A DNA stretch of 64,000 nucleotides from positions 6,775 to 70,774 of the forward strand of contig URYW01000002.1 of assembly GCA_900552145.1 (NCBI GenBank). Reading direction: 5' to 3'. This DNA comes from an uncultured Collinsella sp. Lineage in GTDB: Bacteria; Actinomycetota; Coriobacteriia; Coriobacteriales; Coriobacteriaceae. The notes beneath the pieces are model-generated. The model saw nothing but the letters and a program-made list of their open reading frames with translations. It was not told the DNA's origin and did not search any database. The position numbers and the translations under genes are program-made. How positions within the stretch are numbered: the first letter of the stretch is position 1; every line of letters begins with the position of its first letter. This document shows positions 43,431 through 52,094 of the stretch, piece after piece.

Positions 43431-45068
43431 TCAGCGCTCGTAAATCAAGTTGCCTGCCAGGTAGGTGGCCTGAACCTTGGTGGCTTGGAGCTCTTGGGGG
43501 TCAACGGCGAGCGGGTTTTGGTCCAGGACTACCAGGTCGGCATACTTGCCCGGCTCCAAGCTGCCGAGGTTTTGCTCGTCGCCCGCTGCATAGGCGCTGC
43601 CCAGGGTGTAGTTGCGCAGGGCCGTTGCTGCATCGATGCGCTCGCTCGGCAACCAGCCGCCCTCGGGCCAGTGGCTTTTGGGGTCCTGGCGCGTGATAGC
43701 CGTGTAGAGCACGTTCATGCTGGTAACGGGCGTGATAGGGCTGTCAGTACCGAAGGCTTGGCGAATGCCGCGCTGCTTATAGGTCGCAAACGGCCACATG
43801 ATGCGGCTGCGCTCCAAGCCCAGATCGCGCTCCGGTCCACCCGGGTCGAGCGTAATGTGGCAGGGCTGGCTCGAAGCAACCACGTTGAGTTTGCGTAGGC
43901 GGTCGATGTCCTCGGGCAGAAGGTTCTCCAGGTGCTCGAGCGTATTATGGCCGCGCTGGGGCAGGCCGTACAGGTCGGCGGCCTCCTCGAAGATATCCAG
44001 CGCGGCATGAATCGCACCGTCACCAATGACGTGGATGCGCACGGTGTGGCCTCGCTCCGCGGCCGCCAGAACCAGCTTGCGCATGCGCTCAGCCGGGACC
44101 GTCAGACGGCCCTGGTCGCCCGGGAAGCGCGGATTGGTATAGGGCTCGGTGAGATATGCCGTGTGTTCGCTCGACACGCCGTCGAAGAACTGCTTAAAAC
44201 CCGGCGCCGAAAGCAGTGCGTTGTTCGCGTAACGTACCTGCAGCTCTTCTAGACGCGACTGGTCATCCAGCAGCGTGGGGAACAGATGGGCACGAATGCC
44301 CAGCTTGCCGGCCGTCTGCAGTTTGTCGTAGACATCGTCGCGGATAAAATCGCAGCCCGGCATGGGCATGAGCGACATATCGCAGATCGAGGTGATACCC
44401 TGCTCGGCCATGCGCCTCATTTGATCGGCGTAGGCGCTTGCGATGCGATCTTCGCCCAGCCACTCAAGGCAGCGCGGCAACAGCTGCATGGCAGCCGCTT
44501 CGTGCGCAATGCCCGTGAGCTCGCCGTTTGCGTCCTTGTCGTAGCTGCCGCCCGCCGGTGGCTCGCTGTCGCGCGTGACGCCGAGTGCATCGAGTGCGCG
44601 GCTGTTGAGCCACAGCGTGTGGCCGTCGCCCGAGTACATGACGCAGGGACGATCGGGGAATGCTGCATCGAGCGACGCCTTGGTAGGATGCTCGGGCGGG
44701 TCCCAACGGTAGTCGCGCCAGCCCTGCGTTACAACCCAAGCGTCGTCGGGCAGGTCCTGGGAAAACTCGAGCGCATGTTGCACCAGCGCCGCCTCGGACG
44801 TGCCCATGTCCATGAGCATGTACGGCGAGGAACCGACCGAGGTATGGAAGAAGTGCAGATGAGCGTCATGGAAACCGGGGCAGACAAACTGCTCGCCGTA
44901 GTCGATAACCAGCGTGGCGGCGGGAGCGGCGGCGATCACGTCATCGGGCGCACCGGCTGCGACGATACGGTCGCCTGCGATGGCGATCGCCAACTCGCGG
45001 GCGGTATCGATGCCGTCTTGGGCGGTAAAAACGTTCTTGGAGCGGATGATCCGATCGATATGTTGCAT
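43431..45068 (-). CDS. Amidohydrolase family protein (YtcJ-like)
   Basis: The 545-residue protein is an amidohydrolase of the YtcJ group: a small beta domain (1-60 and C-terminal), the metal motif GFHDAHLHFF near residue 69, EHTAYLTEP, the HVIGDGAIHAAL and HNTLEHLENL metal histidines, and GTDSPITPV with the catalytic Asp. It probably hydrolyses an amide, imide or exocyclic amine of a small molecule; the substrate is unknown. ATG at 45068 is preferred for its GGGGA spacing, with 45074 and 45080 as alternatives. It is divergent from the M20 amidase gene, and a shared regulatory region of 168 bp may link the two. Confidence 0.85.
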   Translation of the reverse strand: MQHIDRIIRSKNVFTAQDGIDTARELAIAIAGDRIVAAGAPDDVIAAAPAATLVIDYGEQFVCPGFHDAHLHFFHTSVGSSPYMLMDMGTSEAALVQHALEFSQDLPDDAWVVTQGWRDYRWDPPEHPTKASLDAAFPDRPCVMYSGDGHTLWLNSRALDALGVTRDSEPPAGGSYDKDANGELTGIAHEAAAMQLLPRCLEWLGEDRIASAYADQMRRMAEQGITSICDMSLMPMPGCDFIRDDVYDKLQTAGKLGIRAHLFPTLLDDQSRLEELQVRYANNALLSAPGFKQFFDGVSSEHTAYLTEPYTNPRFPGDQGRLTVPAERMRKLVLAAAERGHTVRIHVIGDGAIHAALDIFEEAADLYGLPQRGHNTLEHLENLLPEDIDRLRKLNVVASSQPCHITLDPGGPERDLGLERSRIMWPFATYKQRGIRQAFGTDSPITPVTSMNVLYTAITRQDPKSHWPEGGWLPSERIDAATALRNYTLGSAYAAGDEQNLGSLEPGKYADLVVLDQNPLAVDPQELQATKVQATYLAGNLIYER

Positions 45069-45236
45069 GGGCATCCCCATCTCTGGCAGGAAATTCAACA
45101 CCCCCGAGTGTACTCCCCCGCCCTTGCAACAAAACCCCAAGCGGCAAACGGCAACTTTACCAGCCCTAGCGGCAGGTGGCATACTGGAGAGAGCCTGTAC
45201 GATTTTGCGATCAACCCAGCAAGGAGCAAATCGACC

Positions 45237-46700
45237 ATGACGAAGACCAAGGCACAGCAGATTATGGCGGCAACCGAGGTTCGCGCGGCAGACGACGTCA
45301 CCGCGGCCATCCAAGATATCGCCGCCGAGTTTGAGCCCTACATCATTAAGCAGCGCCGGCACTTCCATAAGCACCCGGAGCTGAGCCTCGTCGAAGAGCG
45401 TACGACTTCTGACATCGCCAACCAGCTCGACGCCATGAATATCCCCTACGAGCGCCCCCTTAAGACGGGCTTGGTGGCGACCCTTCGCGGCACCGCGCCC
45501 GACGCCTATCGCGAAGACGGCACGCCGCGCCGCCGCATCCTGCTGCGCGCGGATATCGATGCCCTGCCCGTCACCGAGCAGACCGGCGAGGAGTTCGCCA
45601 GCGTCAACGAGGGCTGCATGCACGCCTGCGGCCACGACTGCCATATCGCCATGATGCTCGGCACGCTGCAGATCCTGCGTCATATGACTGACGACATCCA
45701 CGGCGAGGTCCGCATCGTCTTCCAACCCAGCGAGGAAAACGGCCAGGGCGCCAAACTCATGATCGGCACGGGCGTGCTCGACGGCGTCGATGGCGCCTAC
45801 GCCGCGCATATCTGGAGCGAGGTCGACGCCGGCACCGTAAGCTGCGAGCCTGGCCCGCGCATGGCCAATACCGACTGGTTCCGCATCGATGTCCGCGGTA
45901 CCTCGTGCCATGGCGCTATGCCCCAGCGCGGCCACGACGCTGTCATGGTTGCCGCCGAGATCGTCAACGCCCTGCAGACCATCGTCTCGCGCGAAATCAG
46001 CCCCTACGAGCCGGCCGTCATCACCGTTGGCGAGTTGCATGGCGGCACCGCGCGCAACGTTATCGCCGGCACGGCCTACCTCGCCGGTACGGTGCGCACC
46101 TACGGGGATTCGACCCACGAGGAAATGCCGGAGCTTATGCGCCGCATCGTGGAGCATACCGCGGCCGCCTTGGGCGCCGAGGCAGAGCTCACCGACTACA
46201 CCATCGCCAACTACAAGGTCGAAAACGACGCGGGCTCGAGTGAGCGCTGCCGCCAGGCTGTAATCAAGTGCCTGGGCCCCACCGGTCAAGGTCATTACCG
46301 TGGCACGCTTTCGGGCGAGGATTTTTCGGAGTACCTGCGCCGCGTGCCGGGCGTGCTCGCCTTTGTAGGTACGCGCAACCCCAAGATTGGCGCCACGTAC
46401 GCCCAACATTCTTGCTTCTACAAGATCGACGAGACCGTGCTGGCAAAGGGCTCCATGGTGGCCGCCCAGTATGCTATCGACTTTTTGGCCGAGCCCACGC
46501 AAGAGGAGCTCGACGGCCCCGCGATTACCGCGGTCGCCGAAACCAACCCCGATCTGGCCGCCAAGCTACGCTCTGCCAAGGTGACGACCGCCGAGGCTCG
46601 TGACGCCATCCATGATGCCCGCACGGCTCGCCATGCCGCAATCAAGGGCATCCACGAAGCTCGTGCCGCCGCTCGTCACGAGGAGAAGCACGGCGAGTAG
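45237..46700 (+). CDS. M20-family amidohydrolase (N-acyl amino acid amidase type)
   Basis: The 487-residue enzyme has the M20D pattern: RRHFHKHPELSLVEERTT at 40-57, LLRADIDALPV, the metal ligands CMHACGHDCHIAMMLG and QPSEENGQGAK, then the lid domain with GTSCHGAMPQRGHDA. Members hydrolyse N-acyl or aminoacyl conjugates, for example hippurate or acetyl-amino acids. The last 80 residues are an added helical, Ala/Arg/His-rich extension (ATAEARDAIHDAR-like repeats) not usual for the family. ATG at 45237 has an AAGGAG site. It is divergently paired with the YtcJ-like amidohydrolase. Confidence 0.88.
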   Translation: MTKTKAQQIMAATEVRAADDVTAAIQDIAAEFEPYIIKQRRHFHKHPELSLVEERTTSDIANQLDAMNIPYERPLKTGLVATLRGTAPDAYREDGTPRRRILLRADIDALPVTEQTGEEFASVNEGCMHACGHDCHIAMMLGTLQILRHMTDDIHGEVRIVFQPSEENGQGAKLMIGTGVLDGVDGAYAAHIWSEVDAGTVSCEPGPRMANTDWFRIDVRGTSCHGAMPQRGHDAVMVAAEIVNALQTIVSREISPYEPAVITVGELHGGTARNVIAGTAYLAGTVRTYGDSTHEEMPELMRRIVEHTAAALGAEAELTDYTIANYKVENDAGSSERCRQAVIKCLGPTGQGHYRGTLSGEDFSEYLRRVPGVLAFVGTRNPKIGATYAQHSCFYKIDETVLAKGSMVAAQYAIDFLAEPTQEELDGPAITAVAETNPDLAAKLRSAKVTTAEARDAIHDARTARHAAIKGIHEARAAARHEEKHGE

Positions 46701-46736
46701 TCGTCACGCCCATCCATAGCAGCCTGGCTAAAGCAA

Positions 46737-46774
46737 AGCGGGGGCGGACGTTCATCGACACGTCCGCCCCCGCT
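46737..46774. terminator. Bidirectional terminator between converging genes
   Basis: A perfect 15-bp stem (AGCGGGGGCGGACGT, 46737-46751, with 46760-46774) separates the plus-strand M20 gene from the minus-strand zinc-ribbon gene. The plus side continues CATTTATC, so the T stretch is weak. Confidence 0.65.
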
Positions 46775-46794
46775 CATTTATCAAGCGCTATTTT

Positions 46795-46823
46795 TACCAT
46801 TTCTACCCCGTCCCCAAATGGTA
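46795..46823. repeat. CCGTCCCC-loop hairpin near a stop codon
   Basis: TACCATTT pairs with AAATGGTA around the loop CTACCCCGTCCCC, eleven bases from the stop of the zinc-ribbon gene. It fits the dispersed CCTGTCCC hairpin family with one changed base. Confidence 0.5.
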
Positions 46824-46833
46824 GGCGGCAGGT

Positions 46834-48090
46834 CTACTCGTCCTGAGGGTCCTCGTCGGAGCTTGACTCGGACGCCGGCTCAGGTGCAGGTGCCGGTTCA
46901 GGCTCAGGCACAGGTGCTGACTCAGGCTCAGGCACCTGCTCGGGTGCAGGCTCGGGTGCAGGCGCGGGTGCGACATCCGGAGCGCTGTAACCCGAAGGAG
47001 CGAACTTCTTCTCGAAGGGCAATACAAAAGTCAGGACGTCGTCCTTGTCCTCGTCGGCCCACTCACTTGCATAACGTGCAGCCCAATAGCCAACGGCACG
47101 GTGCTTGAGCATCTTGCCAAAGACCGTTAGAAATACGGTGACGAAAGCGACCAGCACCAGGAACAGCACGAGTGTGATGCCACCGCCGGTAACAATCGCC
47201 TCGATACCCGTAGGACGATAGTAGTAGCTATACATACCGACAGAGGCAATGGCGCCAAAGACGACCGTCAAGATCCATGTGACAACGTTGGCGACCAAGC
47301 CCGTCAAAAACTCGGGAAGGAACGAAGCGCAGAACAGCTTGGTCTTATTGTTCTTAAAGGCCGTCCAAACCTTATCGAGCGAAAACGCGCTCTCGACGCG
47401 ACCGGTCACCGCAAAATGCATCACGGCAATGTCGGCGAACATCTTAAAGAAGACCCCCAGGACCGCCGTGGCAATCATAGCCAGAACGAGCAAGCCAAGC
47501 GAGCCAAACAACGCAGCCTCGATCGCATAAGAGCCGTAATAAGAATACGAGCCCGCAGCGCCAATTACCACGCCCTCCACCAGCGAAAGCACTACACCGA
47601 TCACGGGAATGGCAGCGATAACCTCGAGCACGACCGAGATAACGCTCGAAAAGACTCCGAGACCAAACGACGTGGAACGCATCAACGGACGCTCCATGCC
47701 GTCATCGATCTTAAGCGACAGATCGCGACCCCACTCGATGCCAAAGCCCGAACCGCACACGCTCGCCACGTAGGCGACCAAAAAGCCGATGGCAGCTGCA
47801 ATACCGCCGATAACGGGGATGAACAGCACGAGTACCGACACGACACAGATAAGCGCCGGCAAAAAAGCAATTTGGCACACGCGCTGCAGCACGCCCGGAG
47901 TCTTGGTCATATCCTCAAACGCCTGAGCCACACAGCCCTTGAGCGCGTTCGTGGGAGGCTGAGGGACAAATTGCTGAGGCTGAGGCTGACCCTGAGGGGC
48001 GGAAGCTGCAGCACCAGCATTAGGGGCACCGCACACGCCGCAGAACTTGTCGTTATCGCCCATAGGAGCGCCACACTGCGAACAGAACAT
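46834..48090 (-). CDS. Zinc-ribbon membrane protein (DUF4013-like)
   Basis: The 418-residue protein opens with a zinc ribbon, MFCSQCGAPMGDNDKFCGVCG (four Cys in two CxxC pairs), then a Gln/Pro linker, then about eight membrane helices (100-350) with the DUF4013-like pattern. The C-terminal 45 residues are Pro/Glu/Ala repeats (PAPAPEPAPE...) coded by a tandem DNA repeat at about 46870-46970, so the length may vary between strains. ATG at 48090 is preferred because AAGGG is correctly spaced from it; ATG at 48099 is too close. Function unknown; no operon partner. Confidence 0.78.
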   Translation of the reverse strand: MFCSQCGAPMGDNDKFCGVCGAPNAGAAASAPQGQPQPQQFVPQPPTNALKGCVAQAFEDMTKTPGVLQRVCQIAFLPALICVVSVLVLFIPVIGGIAAAIGFLVAYVASVCGSGFGIEWGRDLSLKIDDGMERPLMRSTSFGLGVFSSVISVVLEVIAAIPVIGVVLSLVEGVVIGAAGSYSYYGSYAIEAALFGSLGLLVLAMIATAVLGVFFKMFADIAVMHFAVTGRVESAFSLDKVWTAFKNNKTKLFCASFLPEFLTGLVANVVTWILTVVFGAIASVGMYSYYYRPTGIEAIVTGGGITLVLFLVLVAFVTVFLTVFGKMLKHRAVGYWAARYASEWADEDKDDVLTFVLPFEKKFAPSGYSAPDVAPAPAPEPAPEQVPEPESAPVPEPEPAPAPEPASESSSDEDPQDE

Positions 48091-48240
48091 CGAAATCATC
48101 CCTTCGTATCTAGAGCGAATCACCTGGATCGCAAACGATGTCTTTGGCATCATTATCACCCAATGTGAGGACAAATACTCTTAGATGACGTATTTGCAAC
48201 GCGCGAGGCGCTTTTCGATTGTTTGATGGGTGTGTCCGCG

Positions 48241-49263
48241 CTAGTTCGTGCCGCGGAAACCCTTTCCGACGATCTCGGAGCTGTCGACGATCGTGATAAA
48301 GGCACCCGGATCGACTTCGCGCGCATAGCGGCGCAGCTGCACGGCTTCGCGACGGCTCAGCACGCTCATGATTACCGTCACGCACTTGCCCGAGAAGGCA
48401 CCGTAGCCGCGACTGATAGTCGCCGTACGGTTGAGATGCTTGACGATAAACTCCTCGACCTTAAGGGGCTCGGAACAAATGACCGTGCAGACCTTACGAA
48501 GATGAATGCTCTCGATGGCCTTGTCGACCACAAGCGTCTTGGCAAACAGGCCAAGTACGCAATACAGACCGACACGCGGGCCATACAAAAAGGCCGCGAT
48601 GGCCACGATGCCGATATCGACCAACAGCAGTGCGCGGCCGATCTCGAGCGTCGTGCGGCGCTTGAGGATCATAGCGAGAATGTCCGTGCCGCCCGTCGAG
48701 GCGCCAATATCAAAGACGATGGCGCTGCCGAGCGCCGGCAGAATCACGGCAAAGCACAGGTCGAGCCACATATCGCCCGTCAGAGAGACATCGGTCGGAA
48801 TGAAGAGCTCAAAAAGCGAAACATAAGCGGACAGCGCAAACGAGGCGAAGACGCTCCACAGGATTGCCTTGCGCTCCAAAAAGATAAAGCCCAAGACGAC
48901 GAGAACCGCGTTGATAATCCACATAAAGACGCCGACGGGCAGGGTCGGGAACAGCGTGGACAGAATGACCGACACGCCCGAGGTGCCGCCAAAAGCAAAG
49001 TGATTAGGGGTTTTAAACGCAACGATGGCAAAGGCCGTAAGAATCAGGCCCAGATTGAGCTCGGCGAAAAAGCGCGGGAAGTCCGGCTCCTGACTACGCT
49101 TTTGGCCGACACGCTCGCCGCGCTCGATATCGGTGCGATCGACCACGCGCTCCATCGGCACCACGGGAGGACGATGTACCTCCTCGGCAGCTCGCGATGC
49201 CGCCTCTGCCGCGGCAGCCTCAATCGCCCATGCCTGGCTTTCTGTTTCGTGCTCGTCAGCCAT
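48241..49263 (-). CDS. YitT family membrane protein (DUF161/DUF2179)
   Basis: The 340-residue protein has an N-terminal Glu/Ala-rich tail (1-65), five to six membrane helices (68-245) with FGGTSGVSVIL and GASTGGTDILAMIL, and a C-terminal cytosolic DUF2179 domain (SRGYGAFSGKCVTVIMSVLSRRE). This is the YitT layout; members are linked to metabolite export or stress resistance, but the cargo is not established. ATG at 49263 has a GAGGGGT site; the longer frame from 49395 adds Arg/Cys-rich sequence lacking a start signal. It appears monocistronic. Confidence 0.86.
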   Translation of the reverse strand: MADEHETESQAWAIEAAAAEAASRAAEEVHRPPVVPMERVVDRTDIERGERVGQKRSQEPDFPRFFAELNLGLILTAFAIVAFKTPNHFAFGGTSGVSVILSTLFPTLPVGVFMWIINAVLVVLGFIFLERKAILWSVFASFALSAYVSLFELFIPTDVSLTGDMWLDLCFAVILPALGSAIVFDIGASTGGTDILAMILKRRTTLEIGRALLLVDIGIVAIAAFLYGPRVGLYCVLGLFAKTLVVDKAIESIHLRKVCTVICSEPLKVEEFIVKHLNRTATISRGYGAFSGKCVTVIMSVLSRREAVQLRRYAREVDPGAFITIVDSSEIVGKGFRGTN

Positions 49264-49378
49264 TACGGCACCCCTCGTTAACAATTTGGAAACAATGCGC
49301 CCATTAGGGTAACGCGGAACGCGACGATTGCAACCCCTAGTTAGACGAGCGGTATGCCTACATCGGGGGCATGCAAAT

Positions 49379-49416
49379 AACGGCCGGCCGCACATACATC
49401 CGTGCGACCGGCCGTT
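49379..49416 (-). terminator. Hairpin after asp23
   Basis: AACGGCCGGCCGCAC (49379-49393) pairs with GTGCGACCGGCCGTT (49402-49416) with one mismatch. It lies 50 bases after the asp23 stop; the minus strand continues ATTTGC. Confidence 0.55.
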
Positions 49417-49434
49417 TGACGTTTTCGCAGATAA

Positions 49435-49469
49435 AACCTGCCAAAATAAACATCCCTTTTTGGTAGGTT
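49435..49469. repeat. CCTGTCCC-family hairpin overlapping the asp23 stop
   Basis: AACCTGCCAAAA pairs with TTTTTGGTAGGTT around TAAACATCCC, a shortened form of the family loop. The right arm overlaps the asp23 stop codon, exactly as at rph. Confidence 0.65.
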
Positions 49470-49989
49470 ACTCGTGCTGGTTGGTGCGGTGCTCGTACTC
49501 CTCGGGGGTGATGACATCCTCGATGCGCAGGTTGACGCCTGCCACCTCAAGGCCGGTCATCGCGGCAAGGCGCTCGGTCACGCGCGCCTTAACGTCGTCG
49601 AAAATCGCGGGCGCATAGGCGCCGTACTCGATAATGACGGAGATGTTGACGACCACGCGGTTGTCATCGGTGACCTCGACCGTCACGCCCTTGGTCAGGT
49701 TCTCGGCACCAAACTGCTCCTGCACGAAGTGCATGAGGTTACCCTTCATGCCCAGGACGTGCGGCACCTCGCGGGTGGCCATGGCGACAATCTTCTCGAT
49801 CACGCCGTTGGAATAGGTCAGCGAGTCCTCGGACTCGTCTGTTTCCTCATCATCCTCGTCCGCATCATCGGCGGGCTCGGCCTCGACGAGTGCCTCGTCC
49901 TCGAGCGTTACGTCCTCGGCCTCGGAGGTGACGGTCTCGTCTGCCTCGAGCTCGGTATCGGCCACATCGACCTTCGTGTTAAAAGCCAT
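49468..49989 (-). CDS. Asp23/Gls24 family envelope stress protein
   Basis: The 173-residue protein has an acidic, probably disordered N-terminus (1-58) and then the Asp23 domain (YSNGVIEKIVAMATREVPHVLGMKG ... VNISVIIEYGAYAPAIFDDVKARV). Asp23 proteins form filaments beneath the membrane, anchored by AmaP, and respond to alkaline and wall stress in Staphylococcus. ATG at 49989 has an AGGAGG site. It is the third gene after amaP and the DUF2273 gene, the classic gene set. Confidence 0.9.
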   Translation of the reverse strand: MAFNTKVDVADTELEADETVTSEAEDVTLEDEALVEAEPADDADEDDEETDESEDSLTYSNGVIEKIVAMATREVPHVLGMKGNLMHFVQEQFGAENLTKGVTVEVTDDNRVVVNISVIIEYGAYAPAIFDDVKARVTERLAAMTGLEVAGVNLRIEDVITPEEYEHRTNQHE

Positions 49990-50033
49990 GGTTCCTCCTT
50001 ATGCCCACCGCACACGCGGCGGTCGAATACATG

Positions 50034-50411
50034 CTAGCGGCCGCTAAACAGACGACCGAAGAAGTTGACGATCCCGTTCTCGCCGTCACGGATCTGGCCA
50101 ATCACGGCACCGATCAGTACAAAGAATGCGATGACGAGCGTATCCCACAGGCCGAGCGTGAGCACCAGTACGGCGAGCACAAAACCAGCGACGGCTCCTA
50201 GCGTGGTAGTGGGATGACGGACGGCATAGCTCCAGATGGCTGCCCCCGTACCCTTGATGAGACCCATGGCCTCATCAAAATCATTGGCGACCGCGTCATG
50301 CGACTCGGTACCCTCCACCTTGGGATCGACGACCTCGCTAGCCGGCGCGGCGCTCTGATCGATAGTCAGGCGCGGAGTGCGGACGGTCTTGTCTTGATTG
50401 GTATCACTCAC
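50034..50411 (-). CDS. DUF2273 small membrane protein of the asp23 operon
   Basis: The 125-residue protein has a polar N-terminus (1-60) and two membrane helices (PTTTLGAVAGFVLAVLVLTLGLWDTLVIAFFVLIGAVIG), ending with the GENGIVNFFGRLFSGR amphipathic tail. This matches DUF2273, normally encoded between amaP and asp23. The GTG start at 50411 has a GGAGGT site and overlaps the amaP stop by eight bases, so the genes are coupled. Confidence 0.85.
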   Translation of the reverse strand: MSDTNQDKTVRTPRLTIDQSAAPASEVVDPKVEGTESHDAVANDFDEAMGLIKGTGAAIWSYAVRHPTTTLGAVAGFVLAVLVLTLGLWDTLVIAFFVLIGAVIGQIRDGENGIVNFFGRLFSGR

Positions 50412-50949
50412 CGGAAACCTCCACGGTCTGGACGGTAGTCTTGGACGGCAAAAAACGAACGCGCGCAGTCGTGCCCGGTGTGCCGAGCATGGTGTCGCAG
50501 GCCTCCACGATACGCTGCTGCATCGCAGCTGCAAGGGAGGCCACATCCCGGTCGTCGAGCGCGATGGCGTCGACCTTAAAACGGACACGCGATTCGTCGG
50601 AGCCCTGCACGCGCGCCTCGACATGCTCGACCATCACGCGGTCGTCGCGCTCTGCCGCGGTGCGAGCACACGAGGAGAGGGCAGCGAGCGTGACCTCGAT
50701 ATTACGCTCCCCCGCCGGATGCACGCAGGACGGCTCGCGACGAGCAAACACCAGGCGGAAGAAACACACGAGCACGCCGAGCGCCACGACACCGCCGCAC
50801 GCCGTAACAACGATGCGAGGCAGCGGATCGCGCATCAGCAGCATAAAGCGATAGGTATATGGCCCCCAAAACTGGCAGACCAACGTACCCAGCGCCACAA
50901 CGGCGGCGACAAGATACACGATCGCCAGGGCTCGTTTGAGCACGCGCAT
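50404..50949 (-). CDS. amaP: Alkaline shock response membrane anchor protein AmaP
   Basis: The 181-residue protein has two membrane helices (about 8-28 and 45-66) followed by a soluble domain with the AmaP-type beta strands (ERNIEVTLAALSSCARTAAERDD ... VRFKVDAIALDDRDVASLAAAMQQRI). AmaP tethers Asp23 to the membrane. ATG at 50949 has an AAGGGA site. It is the first gene of a three-gene envelope stress operon. Confidence 0.85.
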   Translation of the reverse strand: MRVLKRALAIVYLVAAVVALGTLVCQFWGPYTYRFMLLMRDPLPRIVVTACGGVVALGVLVCFFRLVFARREPSCVHPAGERNIEVTLAALSSCARTAAERDDRVMVEHVEARVQGSDESRVRFKVDAIALDDRDVASLAAAMQQRIVEACDTMLGTPGTTARVRFLPSKTTVQTVEVSGE

Positions 50950-51003
50950 GCGGCGCTCCCTTCAAATCTCGATCCAAGGAATGCAAAACGATTCGCATCA
51001 TTA

Positions 51004-51047
51004 TAAAAGAGCCGGGTCCGGTGCCTCATTGCACGCGGATCCGGCTC
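51004..51047 (-). terminator. Terminator of yebC
   Basis: GAGCCGGGTCCG (51009-51020) pairs with CGGATCCGGCTC (51036-51047) with one bulged base, followed on the minus strand by TTTTATAATG. Confidence 0.7.
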
Positions 51048-51116
51048 ATCTATTCCACGAGGCTTGCATGCTCGTTTCATTATGCCCAGATATGCACGGC
51101 TCAATCCGTGCGGGCG

Positions 51117-51923
51117 CTACTCCTCCTCGAGGGCAGCGATGACCTCGTCGGTCATGTCCATGGTGCTGTAGACGTCCTGGACGTCGTCGAGCTCCTCAAG
51201 ACGGTCGATGAGGCGCTGAACCTTCTTGGCGTCGGCACCGGAGACCTCGGTCGGGGTAGTCGGGACCATGGTGGTCTCGGAGCCCTTGACCTGGACGCCC
51301 TGCTCCTCGAGCGCCTTGGAGACAGCCATGACCTCGTTGGCAGTAGTCCAGACGATCCACTCCTCGCCGGCGTCCTCGTAGTCCTCGCCACCGGCCTCGG
51401 CGATGGCCATCATGAACTCATCCTCGTCACCGGCAGCACCGTTGGCGATCATGGTCTCCTTCTTGGCGTTCTCGTCCAGGATCTCCTTGGCGACGACGAT
51501 CTGGCCCTTGCGCTCAAACTGGAAGGCGACGGAGCCGGAGGTGCCCAGGTTGCCACCAGCGTGGGAAAAGGCGGAACGGACGTCGGCAGCGGTGCGGTTG
51601 CGGTTGTCGGTCAGGCAGTCGACGTAGACGGCGACACCGGCGGGACCGTAGCCCTCGTACACGATGTTCTCGTAGACGGCGGCGTCGGCACCCGAACCAA
51701 AGGCCTTATCGATAGCGGACTTGATCTTGTCCTTAGGCATGGACTGAGCCTTAGCCTTGGCGACGGCAGCGGCGAGGCTGGCGTTGTTCTCGGGCAGCGG
51801 ATCGCCACCGAGACGGGCAGCAACGGTGATGTTGCGGCTGAGCTTGGAGAAGAGGGCGGAACGCTTGGCGTCCTGCGCGCCCTTACGATGCTTGGTTGTG
51901 GCCCACTTAGAGTGTCCGGACAT
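51117..51923 (-). CDS. yebC: YebC/PmpR family protein
   Basis: The 268-residue protein starts MSGHSKWATTKHRKGAQDAKR, the invariant opening of YebC, and contains YEGYGPAGVAVYVDCLTDNRNRT and the acidic third domain. Members act as DNA-binding regulators or, in recent work, as ribosome-associated factors that relieve stalling at proline stretches. An insert (GAAGDEDEFMMAIAEAGGEDYEDAGEEW) is strongly acidic. ATG at 51923 has an AGGAGAC site. It is monocistronic. Confidence 0.92.
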   Translation of the reverse strand: MSGHSKWATTKHRKGAQDAKRSALFSKLSRNITVAARLGGDPLPENNASLAAAVAKAKAQSMPKDKIKSAIDKAFGSGADAAVYENIVYEGYGPAGVAVYVDCLTDNRNRTAADVRSAFSHAGGNLGTSGSVAFQFERKGQIVVAKEILDENAKKETMIANGAAGDEDEFMMAIAEAGGEDYEDAGEEWIVWTTANEVMAVSKALEEQGVQVKGSETTMVPTTPTEVSGADAKKVQRLIDRLEELDDVQDVYSTMDMTDEVIAALEEE

Positions 51924-52054
51924 ACGTGTCTCCTATCGGTTTCGACCTAAAGCCCAACGCAGATGCTCGGGCAATATAAACAAACGTCGTTATGATATAC
52001 CTACCGGCCTGCAAGATAAACCCCAAAATGAAGGCGTCGTGATGATGCAGCCCC

Positions 52055-52087
52055 TTGGCACAAAGCAGCCTGACCCCAATGCACCAA
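52055..52087. repeat. Decayed CCTGTCCC-family hairpin near the DUF6020 stop
   Basis: TTGGCACAAAG...AATGCACCAA around AGCCTGACCCC aligns with the element at 13682-13714 (TTGGTGCAAAG...CTTGTACCAA around AACCTGTCCCC). It ends eight bases from the stop of the DUF6020 gene. Confidence 0.4.
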
Positions 52088-52094
52088 TCTTTGG

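Noticed and set aside
45069..46502. N-terminal extension of the amidohydrolase frame up to 46502
   Set aside because: The extra sequence is the complement of the M20 amidase gene. The true protein begins near 45068, where amidohydrolase similarity starts.
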